A DNA stretch of 6,338 nucleotides from the NCBI GenBank assembly GCA_020846515.1, contig JADLDX010000229.1:1-6338 (forward strand), written 5' to 3'. The notes under the pieces were generated by a model. That model had not been told where the DNA came from. It worked only from the letters and a program-made list of their open reading frames with translations, and made no database searches. Of the stretch, positions 1-6,338 are shown piece after piece. Every line of letters starts with the position of its first letter. Within the stretch, counting starts at the first letter, position 1. Source of the DNA: Pirellulaceae bacterium. GTDB lineage: Bacteria > Planctomycetota > Planctomycetia > Pirellulales > Pirellulaceae. Position numbers and translations under genes: made by a program.

Positions 1-261
1 GCTAACTGCGAAATAGTAGGTGCCATCCTGTGGGGCAACAAACGTGACGCGACTGTCGGTTGAACCAAATCGATTGTCATTGGCCGCCAGTTCAACACCT
101 CGGCTATCGAAGACCCGCAGGTAGCTGTCTAGCGCACTACCAATGGACAGTGCGTTCACGTTGGCAACCACGGTCGAGCCGCGTGATAGGTCGACGCGAA
201 CCATGTCAACATCGGCCGTAGGATCACTCAAGGCCACGTTATCGCCAATGTTTCCAATCGC
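1..261 (-). other. Domain: PPC-like beta-sandwich 3, C-terminally cut (residues 2026-2112)
   Basis: A third PPC-like unit begins at 'AIGNIGDNVALSDPTADVDM', carrying the signature 'DVDMVRVDL' (D2042 onward). It proceeds through 'GSALDSYLRVFDSRGVELAA' and 'NDNRFGSTDSRVTFVAPQDG' to the closing strand 'TYYFAVS', which is cut by the window edge. The L-D-S-Y-L-R-V-F-D-S/A-x-G and A-x-N-D-N turn are the most typical PPC features in this fragment, closer to a standard PPC of about 100 residues than units 1 and 2. The gene continues beyond position 1. Confidence 0.8.
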
Positions 262-3200
262 CGTAATCACCGCGGACTTGCCAGTCAACGAACCGATAGT
301 AGCGGTAGTCAGCGTGTCGTTCAGCTCACCAACCACGACATTGACCGTGCTTTGGACTCGAGGTGCTGTTTGAATTGCAGCCAACAGAGCATTGGCAACA
401 TCTTCAGCACTATTAACGTTGCTGGTTAGGAGAACCGGCACATTGGGGCTAACCACAGGCAATGAACCATCCGTGAAGACGTAGGTCACACCTTCAATGG
501 TGACGCTATTGCCAACCGACAGGGCGCTGCGAGCAGGCAACGTCAAGGATGGCCCCATTTCCATTTCGAATACTTCACCACCGATGGTCACCTTCTGGCC
601 ATCGAACAACCGATCGCCACTGATCAGTCGCAGTTCTGGACCTTTACCACCAGGCAAGCCGAATCCGAAACCACCGGCGGAAGAGAATTCGACGCGTAGT
701 TTGACGTTGGCCTGGCCAGCAAATCTATCCAAGGGTACGCGTGCTTGACGCCACTGGCCATTGTTGTCGAACAACTCTTGCACAGTGGTGCTACCGGTGA
801 CCGCGGGATCAAATTCGTCATCGAAGCCGTTACCGCCACGGGTCGAATTATTCGTAGCTGCCAGAATCCATTGTCCATCTTCACCCGACACGTAAACACG
901 CAGCGCATCGCGCATGTAGTCCGCTTGGTTTTGTCCCAAAGGAAATGCTGCGCCGGCGTCTTCTGTTTCAAAGCGATAGTTGAAATACAGTGTCGGCAGG
1001 TCACCCTCGGACAGTCCGCTCAAATCGAATGTCTGACTCTCGACAGCTCCAGCTGCTCCACCAGGGAAGTTGTAGCTGTTGCGAATGCCCGGATCGGTAA
1101 TGTTCGTAAAGTTAGCGCCATTAGCCGCCGGCGATTCAAAACCGAAGTACAGGCTGCTGCCGCCTTGAACGGTTACACCACGGCTGGCATCGGGCGTGAC
1201 AGGTAAACCATGGCCTGGTTCAGCGCCGCGTTGACCGCTAACGTGCCACAGGTTGAAGTCCAAATTCGAGAACGTTAGACCGTTGGCTCCGAACACCCCT
1301 GTGTCCACACTGGTGGCACCGCCGGCAAAAATCGGCAGCAGTTTACCGGAGGTATCAAACGCATACATCACCCCTGCGGAATCGATACCAAACAACGTTT
1401 GAGCAAAAGCTCCGTTTTGCAGATGTGTTGGGCCCGCACTAAGACCTGTAAAGTTGATGCCTAACAGTTCGTACGAACTGGTGACATAGGTACCGACGTT
1501 GCCAATGGCCAAACTGGTCGGCGAGTTGACTTGAAACAGTCCACCAGCATCACTGACAGCGAACATCACTCCGTTGATGACTGCGGCACCGGTAATCGTA
1601 CCACCGGGCGCGCCGGCAGCAGCCAAGGGGCCTGTGTTGACGACGGTCGCACCGGTCAGGTTCACTTGGGCATCACTAGCCGAAGCACTTAGACCTGGGA
1701 TACCAGAGGCGTTGATGGCCAACACCATACGGGCGGCCAAGTCTTGTGGAGTATCCGTTGACAGGAAGGGCACCTTAATCGCGCCGGGACTGACGTTTCC
1801 GGAACTACCCTGATCAATAAAGATGCCTTGATTCTGCAACTGCGTAAAGTCACCGATCAGTGCATTACCGAACGTCAGGCGATTGCCTTCTGAGGTAACT
1901 ACATATCCGTTGCCTACACTCCGGGCAATGGCATCGACCAGTTGCGCGTAGGTACTCGTTTCGCTGATCTCGATCGGAATCGCACCAGGGGTCACGCCGG
2001 GCGTGCCCTGCAATGTATTGAACTCGTAAACGATGCCATCCAGTTCGAACTGCATACCATCGGTAATTCGCAGTCCCGCGGCCGGATTGTAATTGACCAG
2101 CACTTCAGGGCCTGAATCGAATTCAAACGTCGCCGTGAAGTTCGAAGAATCCAACAGCGTGAACGAATCGCCATCGCGAATGATACGCTGCGTCGCGCCG
2201 GTCCTGGAGACCTGAGTGGCTTCGCGAGCTATCAGTCCCGTGACGGGTGCTCCGAGTGTAGTGGTCTCGATGTAACCACGTTCACGAATGGCGGTACCCG
2301 CGTTGAAGCCAATGGCTATGCCCGTCTTATCCGCTGCCGGAGCACTTGTAGCTGCTCCACTGGTTTCGTCAAACTCATAGATAATGTTTTCGAAGTAGTC
2401 GACACCAGGCCGAGCTGCGCCGACGTTAGGACGAGGGAAAATGAACCCGCGGCTACCGATAATGAATCCACGCTCTTGACCGCCAATGCTCGCGAAGGTA
2501 ATGGCGTTGGGATAAATTCCATCATTACTGTCACCCGTGCCGGTACCGTCCACATGGCTGGTCGCCAGGTTAAGATCACCAGCATCCGTGGCAGCTGCGG
2601 TACCGGGATCAATGTCCAGGTAGTCCATCAGCGTATCTTGGTCGGTGTTAGCGTTGGGGAACTGCGGCGAGATATCGAACGCTCGCAACGATCCGTTAAA
2701 TCGGAAAGCGATGTCTTGGACGTTGTTGCCAAATCGACCAACCGTGTTGGACACCTCACCGGTGAAGGGATTGACCATATACAGGTTGGTAGCATTCTGA
2801 GCCACGTTTTGGCTGACGTATAGGCTGACATCACCCAAGTTGAATGGCACGGCTGAGTTACCGGTGGGGAACAGCACAGGTGTCTGCGGAGCGACGGCCG
2901 TAGATCCACCGACAAAATTAATGTGGTCTTCGGCGATCAACTGCACGCCATTGGTCGGTTGGAGTCGGATGGCTGCCGTAGCCCCAGTGACCGTGGCGCT
3001 CGTGTATGACTCGAGCACTCGAGGCACATTGTCGCTGTTGGTCACCGCCAAGAAGTATTGACCAGCAGGCAGTTCGGTTGAGCCGATGTACGGATCCAGC
3101 GAGCCAGCCGAACCTCGCGACAGGTCCGCGCTGCCGGCGCCGCTCAAGCCCGCAGCTTGATCGTCAACCAGGTTGCTACCTAAACCAGCCAAAACCAATT

Positions 3201-6200
3201 GGCCGTTGGCATTAAACAGATACAGCGACATATCGGGACGACCAATGCCGTCCGCATAATCAACATCAAATACGGTGGCAAAGTACTCGCGTAAAGCCGT
3301 GGGTCGAATCGCCGTGTAGTCGATCGTAAAGTTGTACCAGTCGACGTCGGTAAACGAATCCAAGCTACCTGCGATGCTGATGGCCTGCTTGTCGGTAATC
3401 AACAGATTGCCTACAGGCTGAGCCGTACCGAAGGTGCCGTTGGGAGTCGTGCTTTCGGCCGTTTCGCCCAACAGAGGCGAATGGCGAGGCATGCCTTGGA
3501 TTTCGATGCCATTGGTAGCGTAACGCAAATCGGCGTAGGTGATGCTCGAGCCGGGTACTTCGTCGATTTCACGCAAACGCAGTTGCAACTGATAAGCACC
3601 TCGAGTCAAGCCCGCGGTGAGGAAGTTCGGATCCAGCAAACGCGAAGCGGCATCGCCGGCTCGCAGATTGCTGCTGCGAACGCGAATGTGATACTGAACA
3701 TTGGAGCCAGGTTCGCCAGGCAATACCACGCGCATGCCCGCATCGCGTGGATTAGTGCTGTAAAGATCCTTCGGCGCGCCTGCAGCGGTGGAGAGATACA
3801 ATTGCGGCGTGCTCTTGCGCAGCGAATGCACCGATTGGGCAGGCATATCGTTGGCAGCAAATAGTTGGGAAGGATCGTTTTCCTCAGACAGCGAGTTGTC
3901 GGACAAAGCCAGGATGCGGCCATTGGCATCGACCAACTCGACAACCGTATCCAAGGAATTTAGAGTGCGATCGATGTCCAGCCAAATCTCCGTACCGGCT
4001 GTGCCTCGGAAACTATAAACATCAACATCACTTGGCTCATTGATCACGCCTTGAATCTGATAACCCAAGCGACGCGTTTCGTCACTGGTCGTCAGGTTGG
4101 CGGCCAGATCACCTAAGAACTCACCGGAACTGGGCACACCGTTGGAACCCGGAGACCGGCTCTGTGGCGATTCAACTTCGGTGTACACAGCTACATTACG
4201 ATCGTTGCTGTTCTCGAGAATGCTAACACTGTCCCAGTCTCCAGGACTTGGCAGGTCTTCTGATCCACCGGCTTGAGCTACGATCGTCGTGATGAACGCT
4301 CGGCCGAAGCTGGTAGTAGTAGCTCCACCAAATTGAATTTGCGAGATATCCCCGGCAATACCGCCTGTTTCGTGAATCAAATCGACATAATCTGGCACCG
4401 TCGTGTCAAAACTAGTGACGCGACCGTTGGGCGTAACGGTAAATCCGCCCGATCCATCGGCCAAATAAGCCTGATCCTTGGAGTCCACGGCCATGGCTGA
4501 TCGGCCAGTTCCGTCAAAGAAATTCGCCGATACGATGCCGTCGAGCAGCACGTCTTTGGCTCGCAATTTAGCAAACGTTGTCGCATAGGTCTTCGACCCG
4601 TCAACAATGTCTCGGTCTTCATTCGTAACCAACAGAATGAACTTCTCAGCCTGAGGACGGAAGGCGTAGTTGTCCAAGGCGAAGTCAATGGCCAGGTATC
4701 CGTCCTCGAGGAAACCACTTGCCTGAAGTGTATTGATACCGGTAGCGTATTGGACGGAGGTGCCGAAGAGCGCCCCGGGTGCAGGTCCCAAAAGCACAGG
4801 TGCTGGAGTCGACGCCGTCGTCGCACCACCATAGGCCAGCAGACCAAACTGGTTGCCACCCAAGGCCGTAGCGCCGATGCCGCTAGCCAACAACGCAGCG
4901 TCAATGTCCTGCATCAACTGTGCGGAAAACTGCTGCGCGAAGCCCATCGAAGCCGAGTCGTCCATCACGACCACGATATCTGCGAACGGAGCCACGTCGA
5001 TACGCGTCGTACACGCGCCCGTGTTAAGGGTATCGGTTTGAGGACGACCATCCGGTGTAAAGCCCACGCCTACTGTACAGTCCAGCGCCGACGTCATCAC
5101 CACTGGATTGCCAGGCGTTCCGACCAGTTGCACGGCCCCACCGATGCGGTCAGCATTGTCCAACAACTGGCCATTGGCGATGATGCTCGCGTTGCCGCCA
5201 TTTTCCGAAAGCAACTTGACAACCAAACTTTGCGTGGCCGCACTTTGCAGTCGCAGGCCACCGTACGTATGGAAGTTCGGAACCTCAACTGTATCGCGCA
5301 ACACGTGCACGATATCGGTATCATCCCAAACACCTTCGGTGGTGAGGATACCGCCACGGATCTCGAGACCGTTTACCGAGTTGTTGTCCATGCGGTTGCC
5401 AACAACCAGGGGCCCCTGATTGTCCAAACGCTGACTGGCTCGCGCCAACGCGCCCGTGCTCCGCCCAGGATCTGTCACGATCACGTTGTTCAAGGCACTG
5501 ACGTTAAAGCTCAACGCCGCCGCCTCGTTATCCACGATAATGTTGTCGACAATGATCGGCTGCGCACCGCGAACGAAGATCACCGCATCGTCATTGGTAC
5601 CTCGGCCACCTCGGTTGACATCGGTGGCCGTAGCATTGCCGGCTGCATTCAACTCCAGCCGACTGCGAGTGACGCGCAAATCAGCTTGATGAGCTTCGAG
5701 AGCCGAGAAGTCGGCAAAACCACCTTCGATACGTGTCGTACCACCGCCATAAGCCACTACGGCATGGTCCAGGCTGGCCGTTGCGGTCGGGGCCAGATAG
5801 ATACCGCCCCAGTTGCCTTCAGTCGCAATCGTTCCCGAAGCTGAGGTGGCAAAGGTACCACCGGCTCCATAACGCACGTCGCTGGTCGATGTAAACACAA
5901 CTGGTCGATCACTGGTGCCTTCAGCAATCAACTGACCACCGAACTGCACATCGATGCGCGCACCTTGCAGTTTGACCACCGTGCCACCGTCGATGGCCAG
6001 TCGACCATCCAAACGAGAACGCAGGGTCACGGCGGCTTCGTTTAATGGCGAACCCAAAGATGTGCCAGTATCAATGGCCGTCGAGCTGTTCGCGTTGAGC
6101 TCTTGCACAAGCACATAGTTGCCCGTACCGGTGGCGTCGCTGCGATACAAACGACGCGCAACAAACGTACTGCCCGTACGCACTGGAGGGAGATTTTGTA

Positions 6201-6338
6201 GGACCACGGACGATCCAGCCACCACCAAAATCGACTGCGTAGGATTCGAAGCTGGGCTTTCGTTGCCGCTGGAATCTACATACGTAATTCGGTAGCGATA
6301 GGTACCGGCCGGCAAGGTACCACCACCTTGAGTCGCCA
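1..6338 (-). CDS. Giant multidomain secreted/surface protein, internal fragment (both ends outside window)
   Basis: One reading frame is open across the entire window on the minus strand: 2112 codons from position 6336 to position 1 without a stop. Start, signal peptide and C-terminal anchor are not in view. The product is a chain of extracellular beta-rich modules: FN3-like, parallel beta-helix, VWA, PPC-like (two complete, one partial), propeller-like segments, small repeats and a MAM/lectin-like jelly-roll. The composition (many Gly, Asn, Asp, Ser, Thr; few Lys; only two Cys in my reading, C420 and C442) suits an exported protein. Family knowledge: Planctomycetota, notably Pirellulaceae, carry very long genes with this module order. 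Inferred role: adhesion, matrix or surface architecture. No protease, glycosidase or other active site was recognised. Meaningful phrases of each family continue throughout, so this is a living gene rather than a pseudogene. Confidence is high for the coding call, moderate for lineage and low for exact function. Confidence 0.95.
262..630 (-). repeat. Block B of small beta repeats (residues 1903-2025)
   Basis: Two more copies of the small beta unit lie here: 'GQKVTIGGEVFEMEMG' (from Q1914) and 'GNSVTIEGVTYVFTDG' (from N1943). They are 29 residues apart and share V-T-I-x-G-x-x-(F/Y)-x-(M/F). A helix 'AEDVANALLAAIQTA' (1977 onward) follows, matching the helix 'QDLAARMVLAINA' of block A. Strand 'RVQSTVNVVVG' comes after it. 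The block bridges the lectin-like domain and the third PPC-like domain. Confidence 0.6.
631..1200 (-). other. Domain: MAM/concanavalin-A-like jelly-roll (residues 1713-1902)
   Basis: The domain shows the strand order of a lectin-type beta-sandwich: 'SLYFGFESP' (Y1730-E1734), 'NSYNFPGGAAGAVESQTFDL', 'LPTLYFNYRFETEDA', 'DALRVYVSGEDGQWILAATN' (W1823), 'TTVQELFDNNGQWRQARVPL' and 'ANVKLRVEFSSAGG'. The run from 'TLYFNYRFETE' through 'RVYVS' and 'W.LAATNN' to 'WRQARVPLD.FAG...KLRVEF' is the hallmark of MAM-like domains, in which strands alternate around a shallow concave face. Such modules bind glycans or other proteins, and secreted bacterial proteins such as immune inhibitor A carry a similar one. 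The Gly-rich end (F1892 onward) may be a flexible joint. Confidence 0.65.
1201..1611 (-). other. Region: beta-propeller-like segment 2 (residues 1576-1712)
   Basis: Two blade-like strand sets are readable: 'VINGVMFAVSDAGGLFQVN' (M1591) and 'FAQTLFGIDSAGVMYAFDTS' followed by 'GKLLPIFAGG'. The pattern (L/M)-F-x-(I/V)-(D/S)-x-x-G-x-(L/M)-(F/Y)-x-(F/V)-(D/N) is that of PQQ- or NHL-like propeller blades. It ends with 'GANGLTFSNLDFNLWHVSG' (W1697) and 'GAEPGHG' (H1709), which looks like a conserved exit segment. Block A of small repeats separates this stretch from segment 1, so the two may be parts of one propeller. Confidence 0.5.
1612..2196 (-). repeat. Block A of small beta repeats (residues 1381-1575)
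   Basis: Two diverged copies of a short beta unit are visible: 'DGDSFTLLDSSNFTATFEF' (1388-1406) and 'DGMQFELDGIVYEF' (about 1426-1439). The shared pattern is D-G-x-x-F-x-L-(D/x)-x-x-x-x-x-F-E-F. They are accompanied by helix-like segments 'YAQLVDAIARS' (1463-1473) and 'TPQDLAARMVLAINASG' (1529 onward), each preceding a strand, for example 'QVNLTGATVV'. The same unit recurs in block B near the end of the window. Repeats of this kind appear many times in giant planctomycete proteins, as I recall, and look like stackable spacers. No named family is assigned. Confidence 0.6.
2197..3000 (-). other. Region: beta-propeller-like segment 1 with calcium-type loop (residues 1113-1380)
   Basis: The stretch 'SLYVSQNVAQNATNLYMVNP' (M1187) with 'FTGEVSNTVGRFGNNVQDIA' and 'FRFNGSLRAFDIS' reads like propeller blades of the 'values from a start point, trend, scale' type (L-Y-x-V-N-P-x-T-G-E-V, then D-I-A-F). 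An acidic loop, 'NTDQDTLMDYLDID' (D1232-D1243), resembles thrombospondin type 3 or dockerin-like calcium loops. Later phrases 'YPNAITFASIGGQERGFIIG', 'YFENIIYEFDETSGAA' and 'GTAIRERGYIET' continue the alternation of strand and turn. Blade count cannot be decided by eye. No active-site residues are recognised; binding or structural roles are the default. Confidence 0.5.
3001..3462 (-). other. Domain: PPC-like beta-sandwich 2 (residues 959-1112)
   Basis: A second PPC-like unit follows directly: 'FGTAQPVGNLL' and 'AISIAGSLDSFTDVDWYNF' (signature at D997-F1003, W1000), then 'YFATVFDVDYADGIGRPDMS', 'LYLFNANGQLVLAGLGSN', 'DLSRGSAGSLDPYIGS' and the closing strands 'ELPAGQYFLAVTNSDN' (Y1094). The order D-V-D-W-Y, L-Y-L-F-x-A-N-G and G-Q-Y-F-L-A-V-T is the textbook PPC sequence. 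Acidic stretches such as 'FDVDYADG' could bind calcium, which is an inference. The domain leads into a propeller-like region through an Ala/Thr-rich strand. Confidence 0.78.
3463..4125 (-). other. Domain: PPC-like beta-sandwich 1 (residues 738-958)
   Basis: The domain begins at 'GEFLGDLAANLTTSDETRRL' and reaches the PPC signature 'EPSDVDVYSF' (D770-F776), followed by 'GTEIWLDIDRTLNSLDTVVE' and 'LVDANGRILALSDNS'. The D-V-D-x-Y-x-F strand and the later L-D-T/S-x-x-x-L strand with an A-x-D-N turn define the bacterial pre-peptidase C-terminal type of beta-sandwich. An internal extension holds 'YSTNPRDAGMRVVLPG' (from Y859), 'VQYHIRVRSS' and 'GAYQLQLRLREIDE'. It ends with 'ITYADLRYATNGIEIQG' and 'HSPLLGE' (952-958). 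PPC domains are secreted, non-catalytic modules often involved in binding or stability. Compared with a standard PPC of about 100 residues this one is enlarged, as in other members of this architecture. Confidence 0.75.
4126..4266 (-). other. Segment: resumed end of beta-helix module and linker (residues about 691-737)
   Basis: Right after the VWA helix comes 'PSPGDWDSVSILENSNDRNV' (W701), then 'AVYTEVESPQSRSPGSNG', a Ser/Pro/Gly-rich linker. The phrase W-x-S-V-x-I/L-x-x-x-S-N-D-R-N-V-x-V normally follows 'TPDGRPQTDT' within a few tens of residues in planctomycete giant proteins, as I recall them. It therefore looks like the capping part of the beta-helix module displaced by the VWA domain. 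The short linker then leads to the first PPC-like domain. That it packs on the helix is an inference. Confidence 0.5.
4267..4998 (-). other. Domain: von Willebrand factor A (VWA), residues about 447-690
   Basis: The first strand 'ADIVVVMDDSASM' carries the metal-ion-dependent adhesion site (MIDAS) motif DxSxS as D459, S461 and S463. Next come an amphipathic helix ('QLMQDIDAALLASGIG'), strand 'NQFGLLAYGG', 'GFLEDGYLAIDFAL' (541-554), strand 'EKFILLVTNEDRD' (N572 to D576) and a final 'YVDLIHETGGIAGDISQIQF' with helix 'FGRAFITTIVAQA'. This is the full alternating strand/helix order of a VWA fold. VWA domains bind protein or matrix ligands through the metal. Two usual metal positions look altered: the threonine before E-D-G-Y appears as L543, and the aspartate of the usual V-T-D-E-D-R-D appears as N572. 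An extra stretch (about 605-640) precedes the last strands. The domain sits between two parts of a module usually contiguous in this protein class. Confidence 0.85.
5011..6030 (-). other. Domain: right-handed parallel beta-helix (residues about 103-442)
   Basis: Short hydrophobic strands alternate with Gly/Asn/Asp turns, as in pectate-lyase-like beta-helices: 'GGTVVKLQGARIDVQFGGQL', then 'VVFTS' (about 145-149), 'GNWGGIYLAP' (174 onward, with W176), 'IIVDNIIVDNEAAALSFNVS' and 'GNRMDNNSVNGLEIRGG'. A second set follows: 'HTYGGLRLQSAATQSLVVKL' (from H356), 'DRIGGAVQLVGTPGNPVVMT' (D396 onward) and 'GFTPDGRPQTDT' (to T436). 'GGQLIAEGTSDRPVVFTS' and 'NWGGIYL' are hallmarks of the giant planctomycete surface proteins as I remember them. 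There is no lyase-type catalytic set that I can identify, so a structural or carbohydrate-binding role is more likely than enzymatic cleavage. C420 and C442 lie at its end and could form a disulfide. Confidence 0.7.
6031..6338 (-). other. Domain: fibronectin-III-like beta-sandwich, N-terminally cut (residues 1-102)
   Basis: The fragment opens with 'LPAGTYRYRITYVDSSGNES', a typical FN3-like strand pair in which an alternating aromatic/basic strand (YRYRITYV) precedes a D-S-x-G-N-E-S turn. It continues to 'ARRLYRSDATGTGNYVLVQE' and 'STAIDTGTSLGSPLNEA'. The phrase R-R-L-Y-R-S with a later T/A-x-D-T/N is common in beta-sandwich linkers of phage-tail and planctomycete surface proteins. The first strand is probably outside the window. 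It leads directly into the beta-helix and most likely acts as a spacer. No catalytic residues are expected or seen. The fold assignment rests on pattern recognition only. Confidence 0.55.

Noticed and set aside
143..1813. Several plus-strand open frames of 70-150 codons (143-373, 497-748, 745-1206, 1574-1813)
   Set aside because: All are antisense to the giant gene, overlap coding for the lectin-like, propeller-like and repeat regions, and show no family motif or ribosome binding site.
624..3944. Other minus-strand frames of 60-126 codons (624-1004, 1992-2174, 2316-2612, 2628-2915, 3411-3599, 3606-3944)
   Set aside because: They are frame-shifted shadows of the giant gene, with unnatural composition and no domain signal.
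4377..4904. A 175-codon minus-strand open frame
   Set aside because: It is on the same strand but out of frame with the VWA domain. The other frame gives a clean VWA sequence, whereas this one gives a Trp/Arg/Leu/Ser-rich product with no motif.
4267..4998. A frameshift or pseudogene around the VWA domain, suggested by its altered metal residues
   Set aside because: The frame is continuous through the region and all VWA strands and helices are present in one frame, so the changes are substitutions, not decay.
4750..5844. A 364-codon open frame on the plus strand
   Set aside because: Its translation is rich in Arg, His, Gln and Thr with no recognisable fold, and it lies fully antisense to the beta-helix/VWA coding frame, which has clear domain motifs. 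It is explained by the codon use of the minus-strand gene.
5011..6030. A pectate lyase or other polysaccharide-cleaving enzyme in the beta-helix
   Set aside because: The fold pattern fits, but I could identify no catalytic residue set; a structural or binding module is the safer call.

Overview
The whole window is the interior of one giant protein-coding gene on the minus strand. Reading the reverse complement from position 6336 down to position 1 gives 2112 consecutive sense codons. There is no stop, no convincing internal start and no frameshift, and neither end of the gene is in the window. Residue n used below occupies plus-strand positions 6337-3n to 6339-3n, so numbering is local to this fragment. 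I see no RNA gene, insertion sequence, CRISPR array, promoter, ribosome binding site or terminator, and no intergenic DNA.

The protein is a mosaic of extracellular beta-rich modules: low in lysine, almost free of cysteine, and rich in Gly, Asn, Asp, Ser, Thr, Ala and Val. From N to C terminus the order is: a fibronectin-III-like module (residues 1-102); a right-handed parallel beta-helix (103-442); a von Willebrand factor A (VWA) domain with a DxSxS metal site (447-690); a short segment that looks like the resumed end of the beta-helix module (about 695-737); two domains like the bacterial pre-peptidase C-terminal (PPC) fold (738-958 and 959-1112); a propeller-like region (1113-1380); a region of small repeats (1381-1575); a second propeller-like stretch (1576-1712); a MAM/lectin-like jelly-roll (1713-1902); more small repeats (1903-2025); and the start of a third PPC-like domain cut by the window edge (2026-2112).

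This architecture matches, from memory, the giant secreted proteins of Planctomycetota, especially Pirellulaceae (Rhodopirellula, Blastopirellula and relatives). Recurrent phrases such as 'YSTNPRDAGMRVVLPG', 'HSPLLGE', 'DLSRGS.G.LDPYIGS' and 'LDFNLWHV' are what I associate with them. The moderate GC content is compatible. No search was run, so the lineage is an inference. The likely role is a cell-surface or secreted adhesion or matrix protein; no catalytic domain is visible in this fragment.

The most notable points are the VWA domain apparently inserted near the end of the beta-helix module, its non-canonical metal-site positions, the only two cysteines lying just before it, and two separated blocks of a small repeat that divide the propeller-like region and follow the lectin-like domain.
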